Origin: Rodentibacter mrazii
GTDB taxonomy: Bacteria; Pseudomonadota; Gammaproteobacteria; Enterobacterales; Pasteurellaceae
Direction of reading: 5' to 3'
Assembly (NCBI RefSeq): GCF_001998825.1
Contig: NZ_MLHG01000042.1
Span: 1-44,295, forward strand
DNA length: 44,295 bases
Below, piece after piece: positions 21,663-31,986 of this stretch (the first letter of the stretch is position 1; the number at the start of each line of letters is the position of its first letter). Under the pieces are notes generated by a model, which worked only from the letters and a program-made list of their open reading frames with translations, was not told the DNA's origin and did no database searches. Position numbers and translations under genes: made by a program.

Positions 21663-23144
21663 CTAATGGAGAGAGTGAAGATAAGCAAGATAACGTTGAT
21701 AAATCCCTTCATAGGATTCAACATTTTCTTGATGCGGGAAACATCTTGAATCCGGATCTAAATGCACAAATGCCTCACACAACATGTCTAACTCGCCTTC
21801 GCCATTTGTCCACATGGCTTGAATTGCCCCTCCAAGCGCTGCCGCTTCGTCTTCCAACAAACACACGACTTCTGTGTTCATCACATCGGCTATTATTTGT
21901 CGCCAAAGTACACTTTTCGCACCTCCGCCAATCAACCGAATTTGTGACGTTGCCAAACCTGCTTGTCGGAAAAGATCCAACCCGTAACGCAAGGTAAAAG
22001 TTGCACTTTCCATCATGGCACGGCAAAGATTGGCTTGGGTGAAATTACTTGAATCTAAACCTAAAATACGGGCTTTTTCATTCGGTAAAGGCGGGACACG
22101 CTCGCCATTGAAAAATGGCAAAATCATCACCCCTTCCGATCCAATCGGTGCTTGTTGTGCAAGATGATTAAATTCCGCTACATCAATATTAAGCAAATTC
22201 ATCACCTGTTTATTTGATGAAGTCATATTCATCACACAAATGAGCGGCAACCAACCATTATTACTCGAACAAAAATTAGCAATCATCGGAGGTAAATCCT
22301 GCAACGGTTTATGTGTGTAAGCATAGAGGGTGCCGGATGTACCAATACTCATCGTGGCAATGCCCTCACGGATATTTCCTGTGCCTATTGCGCCCATCAT
22401 ATTATCGCCACCGCCAGTAGAAACCACGACATATTCGTTAAAACCGAATTGAGCCGCAATGTCAGGTTTTATCATACCAAGTTTTGTTTCCGCAGAAAGC
22501 AAGGTTGGCAATACCTCCTCCATATTTAATTCCGGTGCAATTTGTGAAAATACGGTTGGATTCCATTGCCGTTTCACAACATCAAAATAGCCGGTACCGG
22601 AAGCATCACCAAACTCCGTACCAAAATTCCCGGTAAGCCAATAATTAAGATAATCGTGAGGTAACATAATTTTTCGGATTCGTCCAAAAAGCGCCGGATA
22701 ATGCTGGCGAAACCAACACAATTTAGAGGCAGTATAGCCTGTTTGGCACATAATACCGAGTTGATGAAATGCTTTCTCTTCGCCTCCAAGACGCTCAATC
22801 AACGCGGCATTTTCATCTGCCGTTTCCGTATCACACCAAAGTTTTGCGTTGTATAAAGGTTGATCGTCCTCATCCAACAAAACTAAACCGTGTTGCTGAC
22901 CGGAAATCCCGATGCCTTTCACCAAACGTGGCGAAAAGTGCGGTGAAGTTTGCGCCTGTTTTAACGCCATGCTTAATGCTTGGTTGAATGCGTCAAGCCA
23001 CCAATTAGGATGCTGTTCACGTCGCCCGTTCGATTGTTCAATCAAATCATGTGCGGCATACCCCACTCCGATCACTTTTTTCTGTACAGAATCTACAACA
23101 ATCGCTTTCGTGCCCTGCGTACCACAATCAATGCCGATATACAT
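21663..23144 (-). CDS. xylB: Xylulokinase XylB
   Basis: 493 aa FGGY kinase that makes D-xylulose-5-phosphate. MYIGIDCGTQGTKAIVVD is the phosphate loop, GISGQQHGLVLLD the substrate motif, and IRLIGGGAKSVLWRQI the ADP-binding motif. ATG 23144 has SD GGAGG; a longer in-frame version to 23186 would run through a hairpin and is rejected. It follows xylA by 56 nt. Confidence 0.96.
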   Translation of the reverse strand: MYIGIDCGTQGTKAIVVDSVQKKVIGVGYAAHDLIEQSNGRREQHPNWWLDAFNQALSMALKQAQTSPHFSPRLVKGIGISGQQHGLVLLDEDDQPLYNAKLWCDTETADENAALIERLGGEEKAFHQLGIMCQTGYTASKLCWFRQHYPALFGRIRKIMLPHDYLNYWLTGNFGTEFGDASGTGYFDVVKRQWNPTVFSQIAPELNMEEVLPTLLSAETKLGMIKPDIAAQFGFNEYVVVSTGGGDNMMGAIGTGNIREGIATMSIGTSGTLYAYTHKPLQDLPPMIANFCSSNNGWLPLICVMNMTSSNKQVMNLLNIDVAEFNHLAQQAPIGSEGVMILPFFNGERVPPLPNEKARILGLDSSNFTQANLCRAMMESATFTLRYGLDLFRQAGLATSQIRLIGGGAKSVLWRQIIADVMNTEVVCLLEDEAAALGGAIQAMWTNGEGELDMLCEAFVHLDPDSRCFPHQENVESYEGIYQRYLAYLHSLH

Positions 23145-23160
23145 ACTGCCTCCAACACTA

Positions 23161-23190
23161 AAAAGTGCGGTGAAAAATGACCGCACTTTT
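23161..23190. terminator. Uptake-sequence hairpin inside the xylAB operon
   Basis: AAAAGTGCGGT / ACCGCACTTTT, an 11-bp perfect stem with 8-nt loop, lies between the xylA stop and the xylB SD. On the leftward transcript it is followed by a short T-run, so it could cut xylB expression relative to xylA or protect xylA mRNA. Confidence 0.6.
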
Positions 23191-23200
23191 GAACTAAACC

Positions 23201-24520
23201 TTAACGATAAATGACTTGATTCACAATATTTTCTAAATATTCTTGCTGACCGGATATCGGTTTTGGATCAAATCCTTTTTCTTGCACAAGTTGGGCAAGT
23301 TGTTCCAAAGAAAGCTGACCTTGCAAAATTTGTTGACCGAGTTCACCGTTCCAACCGGCATAGCGCGCTTCAACAATTTTGTGTAGCGTTTCTTCTTCGA
23401 TCATTTTTGCTGCACGTTTTAAAGATAATGCTAACACATCAATCGCCCCAATATGACCATGAAATAAATCATAGGGATCGGTACTTTGGCGACGAATTTT
23501 TGCATCAAAATTAAAGCCACCCGTAGTAAATCCGCCATGTTTCAAAATTTCATACATCACTAAAGTGTTTTCCTCTACGCTATTCGGAAATTGATCCGTA
23601 TCCCAACCAAGTTGCGGATCACCACGGTTGGCATCAATAGAACCGAAAATATCTAATGAGCAGGCGGTTGCGACTTCGTGCTGAAAACTGTGTCCGGCAA
23701 GGGTCGCATGATTGGCTTCAATGTTTACCTTAATTTCTTTTTCCAATCCAAATTGTTTTAAGAAACCATAGACGGTTGCCACATCATAATCATATTGATG
23801 TTTTGTTGGTTCTTGCGGTTTCGGCTCAATTAATAACGTACCGTTGAAACCGATTTTATACTTATGTTCCACCACCATTTGCATAAAACGACCGAGTTGT
23901 TCACGCTCACGTTTAAGATCCGTGTTAAGCAAGGTTTCATAGCCTTCACGCCCGCCCCACAATACATAGTTTTCCCCTCCTAAGCGTTTTGTGGCATTCA
24001 TTGCATTGAATACCTGCATCGCCGCCCAGGCAAAGACTTCGGGATTCGGATTGGTCGAGGCGCCGGACATATAACGCGGATTGGTAAAACAATTTGCTGT
24101 TCCCCATAGCAGTTTTACACCGCTTTCCGCTTGTTTGCGTTCTAAAATATCCACGACATGATGGAAATTTTGTAAATATTCTTTTGCAGAATTGCCTTCC
24201 GGTGCGACATCCACATCATGAAAACAATAATAAGGTACGCCCAATTTACTGAAAAACTCAAAGGCAATCTCTGCTTTTTGTTCCGCCCCGGCAAGTGCAT
24301 CAGCATTTTTTTGCCAACTTCGGTCAAGAGAACCCAGCCCAAACATATCATTTCCATTCCAACAAAAGGTATGCCAATAACATACGGCTAAACGCAAATG
24401 TTCCGCCATAGTTTTACCTAAAATGACCTGATTCGCGTCATAGTGTTTAAAAGCAAAAGGGTTGGTTGATTGTACGCCTTCAAAGGTGACTTTTTCAATT
24501 TTATCGAAGTAGTTTGCCAT
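23201..24520 (-). CDS. xylA: Xylose isomerase XylA
   Basis: 439 aa class II (E. coli-like) isomerase converting D-xylose to D-xylulose with two divalent metals. [38 protein letters not shown] and [16 protein letters not shown] hold the catalytic and metal residues. ATG 24520 ([18 protein letters not shown]) matches known starts; the longer open frame to 24583 is not needed. Confidence 0.97.
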   Translation of the reverse strand: MANYFDKIEKVTFEGVQSTNPFAFKHYDANQVILGKTMAEHLRLAVCYWHTFCWNGNDMFGLGSLDRSWQKNADALAGAEQKAEIAFEFFSKLGVPYYCFHDVDVAPEGNSAKEYLQNFHHVVDILERKQAESGVKLLWGTANCFTNPRYMSGASTNPNPEVFAWAAMQVFNAMNATKRLGGENYVLWGGREGYETLLNTDLKREREQLGRFMQMVVEHKYKIGFNGTLLIEPKPQEPTKHQYDYDVATVYGFLKQFGLEKEIKVNIEANHATLAGHSFQHEVATACSLDIFGSIDANRGDPQLGWDTDQFPNSVEENTLVMYEILKHGGFTTGGFNFDAKIRRQSTDPYDLFHGHIGAIDVLALSLKRAAKMIEEETLHKIVEARYAGWNGELGQQILQGQLSLEQLAQLVQEKGFDPKPISGQQEYLENIVNQVIYR

Positions 24521-24758
24521 AGGATTTTCCTCTTTGAATGATGAAATTTCCTGTATTTTTATGAAAAACACCTTATTCATCAATTACGTTATTTTGTTTT
24601 CCAATGGCGATAATTTGCAATTGTGGCATAGATCACAATTGTGAAAAAACGTAATAATAGTGAAAGATTTTATAATTGAAAGAGAGGGTTAAAAGAAGAA
24701 AACTAACCATCGGAGCAACCGCTCTACCTTCTATTCAATTAACTATTGAGGTATCAGT
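24521..24758. promoter_or_regulatory. Divergent xylA / xylF control region
   Basis: 238 bp with no gene. It holds a strong CRP-like site (24622-24637) and, for xylF, a perfect TATAAT (24671-24676). No good -35 precedes it (AACGTA), as expected for an activator-dependent promoter. XylR would be expected to bind between the CRP site and the -10, but I could not define its repeats. The xylA -10 is unclear. Confidence 0.6.
24622..24637. promoter_or_regulatory. CRP-like site in xyl control region
   Basis: TGTGG-N6-TCACA, one core mismatch, within the longer near-palindrome AATTGTG...CACAATT. The centre is about 53 nt before the start predicted from TATAAT at 24671. Confidence 0.75.
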
Positions 24759-25757
24759 ATGAAAATTAAATCAGCTTTACTCACCCTTGCAACAGCATTA
24801 ACGGTATTGAGTAGTTCTGCCTATTCCAAAGATCTTAAAATCGGCTTATCTATTGATGACTTGCGTTTAGAAAGATGGCAAAAAGATCGCGATATTTTCG
24901 TCAAAAAAGCTGAGTCTATGGGCGCAAAAGTTTTCGTACAATCTGCGAACGGTGATGATTCGGCACAAATTTCTCAAATTGAAAATATGATCAATAAAGA
25001 TATTGATGTTTTAGTGATTATTCCGCACAACGGTGAAGTATTGAGCAATGTCATTGCCGAAGCGAAAAAAGAGGGAATTAAAGTATTGGCTTATGACCGT
25101 TTAATTAATAATGCCGAATTGGATTTTTATGTTTCTTTTGATAATGAAAAAGTCGGGGAATTACAGGCGAAAAGCGTTGTTGCGGTAAAACCGGAAGGTA
25201 ATTATTTCTTAATGGGCGGTTCACCGGTCGATAACAATGCAAAATTGTTTAGAAAAGGGCAAATGAAAGTCTTAGACCCTTTAATTAAAACAGGAAAAAT
25301 TAAAGTGGTTGGCGATCAATGGGTCGATTCTTGGCTCGCTGAAAAAGCATTGCAAATTATGGAAAATGCACTCACTGCCAATAAAAATAATATTGATGCG
25401 GTTGTCGCGTCAAATGATGCGACTGCCGGCGGGGCGATTCAAGCATTAAGCGCGCAAGGATTATCGGGTAAAGTCGCTATTTCAGGTCAAGATGCGGATT
25501 TAGCCGCAATTAAACGCATCGTCAGCGGATCACAAACCATGACCGTTTATAAACCTATTACAAAACTCGCAGATAAAGCAGCTCAAATCGCAGTACAGCT
25601 AGGTAAAAACGAAAAAGTTGAATCTAATGCAGAACTGAATAATGGGCTAAAAAATGTCCCTGCCTATTTACTTGACCCGATTGCCGTTGATAAATCCAAC
25701 CTTGATGAAACCATCATTCAAGACGGTTTCCACACAAAAGAAAGCATTTATCAATAA
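24759..25757 (+). CDS. xylF: D-xylose-binding periplasmic protein XylF
   Basis: 332 aa. Residues 1-~23 are a signal peptide (cleavage near SAYS). The mature part is a type 1 periplasmic sugar-binding protein: KIGLSIDDLRLERWQKDRD, FVQSANGDDSAQISQIENMI and ASNDATAGGAIQAL match XylF. It delivers xylose to XylGH. It is first in the rightward operon, SD GAGG. Confidence 0.96.
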   Translation: MKIKSALLTLATALTVLSSSAYSKDLKIGLSIDDLRLERWQKDRDIFVKKAESMGAKVFVQSANGDDSAQISQIENMINKDIDVLVIIPHNGEVLSNVIAEAKKEGIKVLAYDRLINNAELDFYVSFDNEKVGELQAKSVVAVKPEGNYFLMGGSPVDNNAKLFRKGQMKVLDPLIKTGKIKVVGDQWVDSWLAEKALQIMENALTANKNNIDAVVASNDATAGGAIQALSAQGLSGKVAISGQDADLAAIKRIVSGSQTMTVYKPITKLADKAAQIAVQLGKNEKVESNAELNNGLKNVPAYLLDPIAVDKSNLDETIIQDGFHTKESIYQ

Positions 25758-25802
25758 GCTTAAAGGGGAATAGTCTTCCCCTCCATTTTAGGGAGTATAG
25801 CT

Positions 25803-27314
25803 ATGGCATTGTTAGAAATGAGAAACATCACAAAAAAATTTGGTGATGTGACCGCACTTCGCAATATTTCCATTGAGCTTGAAGCCGGGGAAATCCTGTC
25901 CTTATGTGGTGAAAATGGTTCAGGGAAATCCACACTAATGAAAGTGCTTTGCGGTATTTATCCTTATGGCGATTACAGTGGCAATATTTATTTTTCAGAA
26001 AGTGAATTAAAAGCCAAAAATATTAAGGAGACTGAGGAAAAAGGCATTTCCATTATCCATCAGGAACTCACTCTGGTTAAGAATATGTCAGTGTTAGAAA
26101 ATATCTTCTTGGGTAACGAAGTGACACATAAATGTATCACCGCAGATAATGAAATGTATCTCCGTTGTAAAACATTACTGCAACAGGTTCAATTAGATAT
26201 TGATCCTAATACCCGTGTGGGGGAATTAGGGCTTGGTCAGCAACAGTTGGTTGAAATTGCAAAGGCATTAAATAAGCAGGTGAGATTATTAATTCTTGAT
26301 GAACCTACCGCCTCATTAACCGAAAAAGAAACCGCTATTCTATTAACGCTCGTTAAAGATTTAAAAGCGCATAACATTGCCTGCATCTATATTTCCCATA
26401 AATTAAATGAAGTGAAAGAAATTTCCGACAAAATTTGTGTCATTCGGGACGGTGAACATATTGGCACAAAAAATGCCGACACAATGAGCGAAGATGACAT
26501 TATCACCATGATGGTTGGACGAGAAATCACCTCCCTTTACCCTCATGAACCTCATGACATTAAAGATGAAATTCTGCGTGTTGAAAATCTTTCTGCTTGG
26601 CATCCCATCAATACACAGATCAAACGCGTAGATAATGTAAGTTTTAATCTTCACGCCGGTGAAATTCTCGGTATTGCCGGACTTGTCGGTTCCGGTCGAA
26701 CCGAAATGGTGCAATGCCTGTTTGGTTCTTATCAAGGTAAATACGAAGGAAATATTTTTATCGATCAAAAACAAGTACATATCAAAAATTGCGCACAGGC
26801 TATTAAACATAAAATTATGATGGTACCGGAGGATCGTAAAAAACACGGCATTGTTTCTATTATGGGAGTGGGCAAAAATATTACGCTTTCTTCATTAGAA
26901 CAATATTGCTTTGGCAGAACAGTCATCAATGAAGCAAAAGAACAACAAGTTATTAATTCTGCAATTAAACAATTAAAAGTAAAAACCTCATCCCCTGAAC
27001 TTCCTATTGGGCGCCTAAGTGGTGGCAATCAACAAAAAGCAATCTTGGCGAAATGCTTATTGCTAACCCCTAAAATCCTTATTTTAGATGAACCGACAAG
27101 GGGCATTGATGTTGGCGCAAAATACGAGATCTACAAGTTAATCAACCAATTAGCCAAAGAGGGAATGGCAATTATCGTGATTTCCTCAGAATTACCGGAA
27201 GTACTGGGTATTAGTGATCGAATCCTAGTCATGCACCAAGGTAAACTCAAGGCTAGCCTAGTTAATAACGGGCTTACCCAAGAACAAGTCATGGAAACCG
27301 CACTTAAGGAGTGA
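25803..27314 (+). CDS. xylG: D-xylose ABC transporter ATP-binding protein XylG
   Basis: 503 aa with tandem ABC domains. Domain 1 has Walker [10 protein letters not shown] near residue 38 and a variant signature [15 protein letters not shown]. Domain 2 has [13 protein letters not shown] and [13 protein letters not shown]. An uptake sequence (27297-27305) runs through the last codons up to the xylH ribosome-binding region, 4 nt before xylH starts. A second one lies near the 5' end (25851). Confidence 0.96.
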   Translation: MALLEMRNITKKFGDVTALRNISIELEAGEILSLCGENGSGKSTLMKVLCGIYPYGDYSGNIYFSESELKAKNIKETEEKGISIIHQELTLVKNMSVLENIFLGNEVTHKCITADNEMYLRCKTLLQQVQLDIDPNTRVGELGLGQQQLVEIAKALNKQVRLLILDEPTASLTEKETAILLTLVKDLKAHNIACIYISHKLNEVKEISDKICVIRDGEHIGTKNADTMSEDDIITMMVGREITSLYPHEPHDIKDEILRVENLSAWHPINTQIKRVDNVSFNLHAGEILGIAGLVGSGRTEMVQCLFGSYQGKYEGNIFIDQKQVHIKNCAQAIKHKIMMVPEDRKKHGIVSIMGVGKNITLSSLEQYCFGRTVINEAKEQQVINSAIKQLKVKTSSPELPIGRLSGGNQQKAILAKCLLLTPKILILDEPTRGIDVGAKYEIYKLINQLAKEGMAIIVISSELPEVLGISDRILVMHQGKLKASLVNNGLTQEQVMETALKE

Positions 27315-27318
27315 TTTT

Positions 27319-28446
27319 ATGTTTAAGTTAAAATCCGCAAATTTACAGGTTTATATTATGCTCATTGCCATTGCGGTCATTATGGTATTTTTTAGCTTTG
27401 CGACGGATGGCGCTTATTTAAGCGCACGCAACATTTCTAACCTATTACGTCAAACTTCCATAACCGGTATTCTTGCCATTGGAATGGTATTTGTCATTAT
27501 TTCTGCCGAAATTGATTTATCCGTCGGTTCTTTAATGGGGTTATTAGGCGGGTTTGCCGCTATTGCGGATGTATGGTGGGGATTGCCACTCCCTATCACA
27601 ATCATCGCAACGCTCGCCTTAGGTTTAGTGTTCGGTATTTGGAATGGCTGGTGGGTTGCCTATCGTAAAGTTCCCTCATTTATCGTTACCCTCGCGGGTT
27701 ATCTTGCTTTCCGAGGCATTTTAATCGGGCTAACCAATGGCACAACCGTATCACCGATTAGCGGTTCCATGACGATCATTGGGCAAGGTTATCTTTCCGA
27801 TATCACCGGATTCATCCTTGGGGGAATAGCGGTTATCGGTTTTGTTCTTTGGGGACATTACCAACGCAGAAATCGCCAACAACTTCAACTTAACGTACCG
27901 CCATTATCAAAAGATTTTTCAAAATACGCCTTATTCGCGGTTATCCTATTAGCAGCTATTTATCTGTTAAATGATTATCGCGGTATTCCGTTTCCCGTAT
28001 TAATCCTTTCAATTCTTGCCATATTCGGCTTATTTCTTACGCGTAAAACCGCTTTTGGTCGCCATGTTTATGCGATTGGCGGCAATATTGAGGCGGCGAA
28101 ACTATCCGGCATTAACGTAGAGAAAACCAAACTTATCATCTTTGCTATGAACGGGGTATTGGTCGCTATCGCAGGGTTAATTTTAAGTGCCCGTTTAGGG
28201 GCAGGTTCACCATCTGCCGGACAAAATGCCGAACTTGATGCTATTGCCGCTTGTGTCATTGGCGGCGCCAGTTTAGCAGGCGGTATTGGTAGCGTATTTG
28301 GCGTTGTCATTGGTGCATTAATTATTGCATCTTTGGATAACGGTATGAGTATGCTTGATGTTCCAACCTTCTGGCAATACATCGTTAAAGGCGCGATTTT
28401 ATTACTTGCCGTATGGATTGATACCGGTAGCAAGAAAAAAATGTGA
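27319..28446 (+). CDS. xylH: D-xylose ABC transporter permease XylH
   Basis: 375 aa, RbsC-type permease but longer, as usual for XylH because of an extra hydrophilic/hydrophobic insert around residues 185-230. [15 protein letters not shown] and [20 protein letters not shown] are conserved. SD AAGGAG overlaps the end of xylG. Confidence 0.95.
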   Translation: MFKLKSANLQVYIMLIAIAVIMVFFSFATDGAYLSARNISNLLRQTSITGILAIGMVFVIISAEIDLSVGSLMGLLGGFAAIADVWWGLPLPITIIATLALGLVFGIWNGWWVAYRKVPSFIVTLAGYLAFRGILIGLTNGTTVSPISGSMTIIGQGYLSDITGFILGGIAVIGFVLWGHYQRRNRQQLQLNVPPLSKDFSKYALFAVILLAAIYLLNDYRGIPFPVLILSILAIFGLFLTRKTAFGRHVYAIGGNIEAAKLSGINVEKTKLIIFAMNGVLVAIAGLILSARLGAGSPSAGQNAELDAIAACVIGGASLAGGIGSVFGVVIGALIIASLDNGMSMLDVPTFWQYIVKGAILLLAVWIDTGSKKKM

Positions 28447-28518
28447 TTTTTCTATCCGCACTTTTATAAAAATTTATTTTTCGCTATATTTCTCACAATA
28501 AAACGATAGGGATGAGCT

Positions 28519-29682
28519 ATGGCGGAACCATACTACAAAATCGCACTCTTCTTTAATGCCAATAAAGTGTACGATCGGCAGGTAGTAGAAGGCATTGGAC
28601 AATATATTCAAGCTTCACAATGTATGTGGGATATTTTTGTAGAAGATGAATTTATTTACCATGCCGATAGCATAAATCATTTATCTATTGATGGCATTAT
28701 TGCTGATTTTGATGATCCTCAAACTGCAAAGCTGCTCAAGCACACCCAAATTCCCACGATTGCAGTTGGAGGATCTTATAAACACCTTGATTTTTACCCG
28801 CACTTTCCTTATGTCGCCACAAATAACGAGGCACTTGTTGAGCTTGCCTTTTTCCATCTCCAACAAAAAGGGCTGTCTCACTTTGCATTTTATGGATTAC
28901 AAATAGACGGTGAAAAACATTGGTCAAAAGAGCGAAAAAATGCATTTGTTGCATTAATGGAAAAAAATCACTATCCAATCCACCTCTATGAATGTGGGCA
29001 AATTAATGGACAAAATTGGCTGACCGAACAAGCAAAACTCATCGACTGGTTAAAAACGTTACCACTTCATACCGGCATCATTGCCGTCACCGATGCTCGG
29101 GCGCGACATTTATTACAAGCCTGCGAATATAGCAAAATAGCGGTACCGGAAGAACTTTGTATCGTAGGTATTGATAATGAAGAATTGATCCAATATTTAT
29201 CTCGCGTATCGCTCTCTTCAGTAGAACAGGGGACAAGGGAAATAGGCTATCAAGCAGCAAAATTATTACATCGATTGCTGAACGGTCAAAGCGTATCCCA
29301 TCATCCGATTTTAATCCCGCCCATCACCGTACACGCCCGCAATTCAACCGATTACCGTTCATTAAGCGATCCACTCGTGATGCAGGCGATGCATTATATC
29401 CGTCACCGGGCATGCCAAGGCATTAAAGTAGAACAAGTGTTGGATCATCTTGCAACCTCACGTTCAAATCTCGAACAACGTTTCAAAAATGAGATGAATA
29501 AAACCATTCATCAAGTTATTCACGAAGAAAAAATCTCGCGTGCAAAAAATTTATTACAACAAACAGATATTTCCATCCAAGAAATCGCCGAGATTTGCGG
29601 CTATCCTTCCATTCAATACTTTTACTCGGTATTTAAGAAAGAATTTGACATGACGCCAAAAGAATTTAGAAAGAATAGTTAA
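28519..29682 (+). CDS. xylR: Xylose operon activator XylR
   Basis: 387 aa. Residues 1-~275 are a periplasmic-binding-like sugar domain (IVGIDNEELIQYLSRVSLSS). The C-terminal ~100 residues are an AraC-type double helix-turn-helix, ending IAEICGYPSIQYFYSVFKKE..TPKEFR. It activates xylAB and xylFGH with xylose. It lies 72 nt after xylH, in the same direction. Confidence 0.95.
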   Translation: MAEPYYKIALFFNANKVYDRQVVEGIGQYIQASQCMWDIFVEDEFIYHADSINHLSIDGIIADFDDPQTAKLLKHTQIPTIAVGGSYKHLDFYPHFPYVATNNEALVELAFFHLQQKGLSHFAFYGLQIDGEKHWSKERKNAFVALMEKNHYPIHLYECGQINGQNWLTEQAKLIDWLKTLPLHTGIIAVTDARARHLLQACEYSKIAVPEELCIVGIDNEELIQYLSRVSLSSVEQGTREIGYQAAKLLHRLLNGQSVSHHPILIPPITVHARNSTDYRSLSDPLVMQAMHYIRHRACQGIKVEQVLDHLATSRSNLEQRFKNEMNKTIHQVIHEEKISRAKNLLQQTDISIQEIAEICGYPSIQYFYSVFKKEFDMTPKEFRKNS

Positions 29683-29824
29683 ATAAAAGTGCGGTTAAAA
29701 ATGTGAAAGAATTTCCACTGCGCTTTTCTAACTCTTTAAAACTTGATCTATCTCTATTTTTTATTCCCCTATTTGCACTACACTAACGCTTTAGTAATAA
29801 AAATAATATAAAAAGGAGCTCATT
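29683..29824 (+). other. xylR to permease intergenic region
   Basis: 142 bp. A single uptake sequence (29687-29695) lies just past the xylR stop and could form a weak hairpin with CTGCGCTTTT further on. No clear promoter for the permease was found; TACACT upstream of its SD (AAGGAG) is a weak -10 candidate. Confidence 0.3.
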
Positions 29825-31150
29825 ATGAGTATTTTTAGTGTCCCACCGGATTTACCAGTCACAAAATCTAAAGAAGAAATAGATAAAACCTACCGCTATT
29901 GGCGATTGCATTTGATGATCACAAGCTATGTAGGCTATGCCGTCTTCTATTTCACACGAAAAAGTTTTAATTTTGTTATGCCAGCGATGTTGACAGATTT
30001 AGGTTTACAAAAATCAGATATTGGCATTATGGGAACAGCGTTTTATCTCACCTACGGTATATCCAAATTCTTATCCGGTGTACTTAGCGACCGTTCTAAT
30101 CCCCGCTACTTTATGGGTATTGGATTAATGATGACCGGTGTAGTAAATATCCTGTTTGGTATGAGTTCATCCGTCTTTATGTTCATCACCCTTTGGATGA
30201 TTAATGCATTCTTTCAAGGCTGGGGATGGCCACCTTGTTCTAAAATTTTAAACACGTGGTACTCTCGTAACGAACGTGGCTTATGGTGGGCAATTTGGAA
30301 TACGTCGCATAATCTTGGCGGAGCACTCATTCCTATTTTGGCAGGTGCGGTCACCCTTTATTGGGGATGGCGTTACGGTATGATCGTCCCCGGAATTATT
30401 GCCTGTGTTATCGGCTTTGCAATGTGTTTCTTATTACGTGATCGCCCTTCCTCAATGGGCTTACCGACCGTTGGTGAATGGCGCAATGACATAGCCGAAA
30501 AAGAGCATGAAAATGAAGGATTAGGTTTATCTAATTGGGAAATTCTCAAAACCTACGTATTCAAAAATAATATTATTTGGGCATTAGCATTTTCTTGGTG
30601 CTTTATCTATATCATCCGTACCGGTATTAATGACTGGGGAAATCTCTACTTAACAGAAACTCACGGCTATGACTTATTAAAAGCCAATGCTGCCGTTTCA
30701 TTCTTTGAAGTGGGCGGTTTTTTAGGCGCATTGTTTGCAGGATGGGGCTCTGATAAATTCTTCAATGGCAATCGTACTCAAATGAACATTATTTATGTGC
30801 TTGGTATTATTTCTGTCTCTCTAGCACTTTGGTTCATTCCGAGTGATAACTATATTGTTATGAGCGGATTATTCTTCCTAATGGGATTCTTTATTTTCGG
30901 ACCACAATTCTTAATCGCCATGGCGGCCGCCGAAAACTCCCATAAATATGCTTCAGGTTCCTCTACCGGTTTTGTCAGCTTGTTCGCCTATATTGGTGCC
31001 GCACTTGCAGGGGCTCCACTCGCATGGATTATCCAATCCTTACACTGGAATGGCTTCTTTGGTAGCCTATTTATCGTATCGCTAGGCTGTGCATTATTGC
31101 TCGTACTTGTGTATTTCTTACAACGCAAGAAAAATAAGGTTTCAGCATAA
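29825..31150 (+). CDS. uhpC: UhpC/GlpT-family sugar-phosphate permease or sensor (orphan)
   Basis: 441 aa with 12 predicted membrane helices, organophosphate:phosphate antiporter family of the major facilitator superfamily. It resembles E. coli UhpC more than UhpT or GlpT: EIDKTYRYWRLH, YAVFYFTRKSFN, SDRSNPRYFMGIGL, INDWGNLYLTETHG, GWGSDKFFNGNR. E. coli UhpC is the glucose-6-phosphate sensor working with UhpB/UhpA. Neither is present here, so it may act as a transporter, as UhpC-like proteins of chlamydiae do. The substrate is unknown. Confidence 0.8.
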   Translation: MSIFSVPPDLPVTKSKEEIDKTYRYWRLHLMITSYVGYAVFYFTRKSFNFVMPAMLTDLGLQKSDIGIMGTAFYLTYGISKFLSGVLSDRSNPRYFMGIGLMMTGVVNILFGMSSSVFMFITLWMINAFFQGWGWPPCSKILNTWYSRNERGLWWAIWNTSHNLGGALIPILAGAVTLYWGWRYGMIVPGIIACVIGFAMCFLLRDRPSSMGLPTVGEWRNDIAEKEHENEGLGLSNWEILKTYVFKNNIIWALAFSWCFIYIIRTGINDWGNLYLTETHGYDLLKANAAVSFFEVGGFLGALFAGWGSDKFFNGNRTQMNIIYVLGIISVSLALWFIPSDNYIVMSGLFFLMGFFIFGPQFLIAMAAAENSHKYASGSSTGFVSLFAYIGAALAGAPLAWIIQSLHWNGFFGSLFIVSLGCALLLVLVYFLQRKKNKVSA

Positions 31151-31163
31151 AGAGACAAAAAAC

Positions 31164-31206
31164 AAAGAGCGGTTAAAAATCTTTGTGAATTTTAACCGCT
31201 CTTTTT
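31164..31206. terminator. Terminator after the UhpC-like gene
   Basis: Perfect 15-bp stem AAAGAGCGGTTAAAA / TTTTAACCGCTCTTT with an 11-nt loop and a T-run. It lies between convergent genes. The stem is an inverted pair of AAGAGCGGT, one base off the uptake core, built like the paired-uptake-sequence terminators elsewhere in the window. Confidence 0.88.
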
Positions 31207-31232
31207 ACCCATGACTATTTCAAATAATAGAA

Positions 31233-31970
31233 CTAACTTGTCATAGTAAACTCTGGTGGCAAAGGTCGATTACAAATAATTTGATCGAATTGATTCAGCT
31301 CGCCAACATACGACTGTCGTACTTTCCCAATTTTGCTATCATCAAAAACTAAAATACTACTTTGTGTTTTCGCCATTGCTTTTAACTTGATTTGAGTTTC
31401 ATTTAATCTGAAACAAGTTACACCTTGTTTAATATCAACACCAGCAGAAGAAATAAATGCTTTTGTGGTGCAAATCCTATCAATTTCAGTGTTATTTTGA
31501 ACAGGTGTGAAGAAAGAATTTTCTCTTGAATAATCACCACCACACAAGATTAAACGACAATTTGGTTTATCTTGTAAAACCATAAAAGTGTTAATCGAAC
31601 AGCAAAGCGCAGTGAACTTTACAGAATTTGGAATTTGTGAAGCAACAAAGGGAATCGTTGAGCCACAATCAAAGAAAATGACATCATTATCTTCTACAAG
31701 TGCGGCAGCGATTTTTCCCACCTGCATTTTTTCTGCAATATTCTTATTTTGTTGCTCCGTAATTAAATATTGATTTGATGATTGTAACTGGGGATCTCGC
31801 ACAATGTATCCCCCGAGTAAAACAATAGAAGATGCCGTGGCGTTTAAATCTCTCCTAATCGTCATTTCAGAAACATTCAAAATTTCTGCCGCCTCCCGTA
31901 GATGCAATTTATCCATTTGCTTCAATAAAAATTCTAATTTTTGAATTCGGCTACTGATTTTACTATCCAC
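31233..31970 (-). CDS. deoR: Deoxyribose-responsive repressor DeoR
   Basis: 245 aa DeoR-family repressor. HTH at residues ~22-43 (LHLREAAEILNVSEMTIRRD). The effector domain (VIFFDCGSTIPFVASQI, LILCGGDYSRENSFF, KAFISSAGVD) resembles E. coli DeoR itself, whose inducer is deoxyribose-5-phosphate. The start is GTG at 31970 with GGAGA 7 nt upstream. It follows deoC by 16 nt. A TGTTA-N6-TAACA operator lies in the divergent promoter region. Confidence 0.88.
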   Translation of the reverse strand: MDSKISSRIQKLEFLLKQMDKLHLREAAEILNVSEMTIRRDLNATASSIVLLGGYIVRDPQLQSSNQYLITEQQNKNIAEKMQVGKIAAALVEDNDVIFFDCGSTIPFVASQIPNSVKFTALCCSINTFMVLQDKPNCRLILCGGDYSRENSFFTPVQNNTEIDRICTTKAFISSAGVDIKQGVTCFRLNETQIKLKAMAKTQSSILVFDDSKIGKVRQSYVGELNQFDQIICNRPLPPEFTMTS

Positions 31971-31986
31971 AATATTATCTCCAGAC

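Noticed and set aside
23145-23186. Upstream start for xylB
   Set aside because: The extension would be translated through the uptake-sequence hairpin; ATG 23144 has GGAGG and begins at the conserved phosphate loop.
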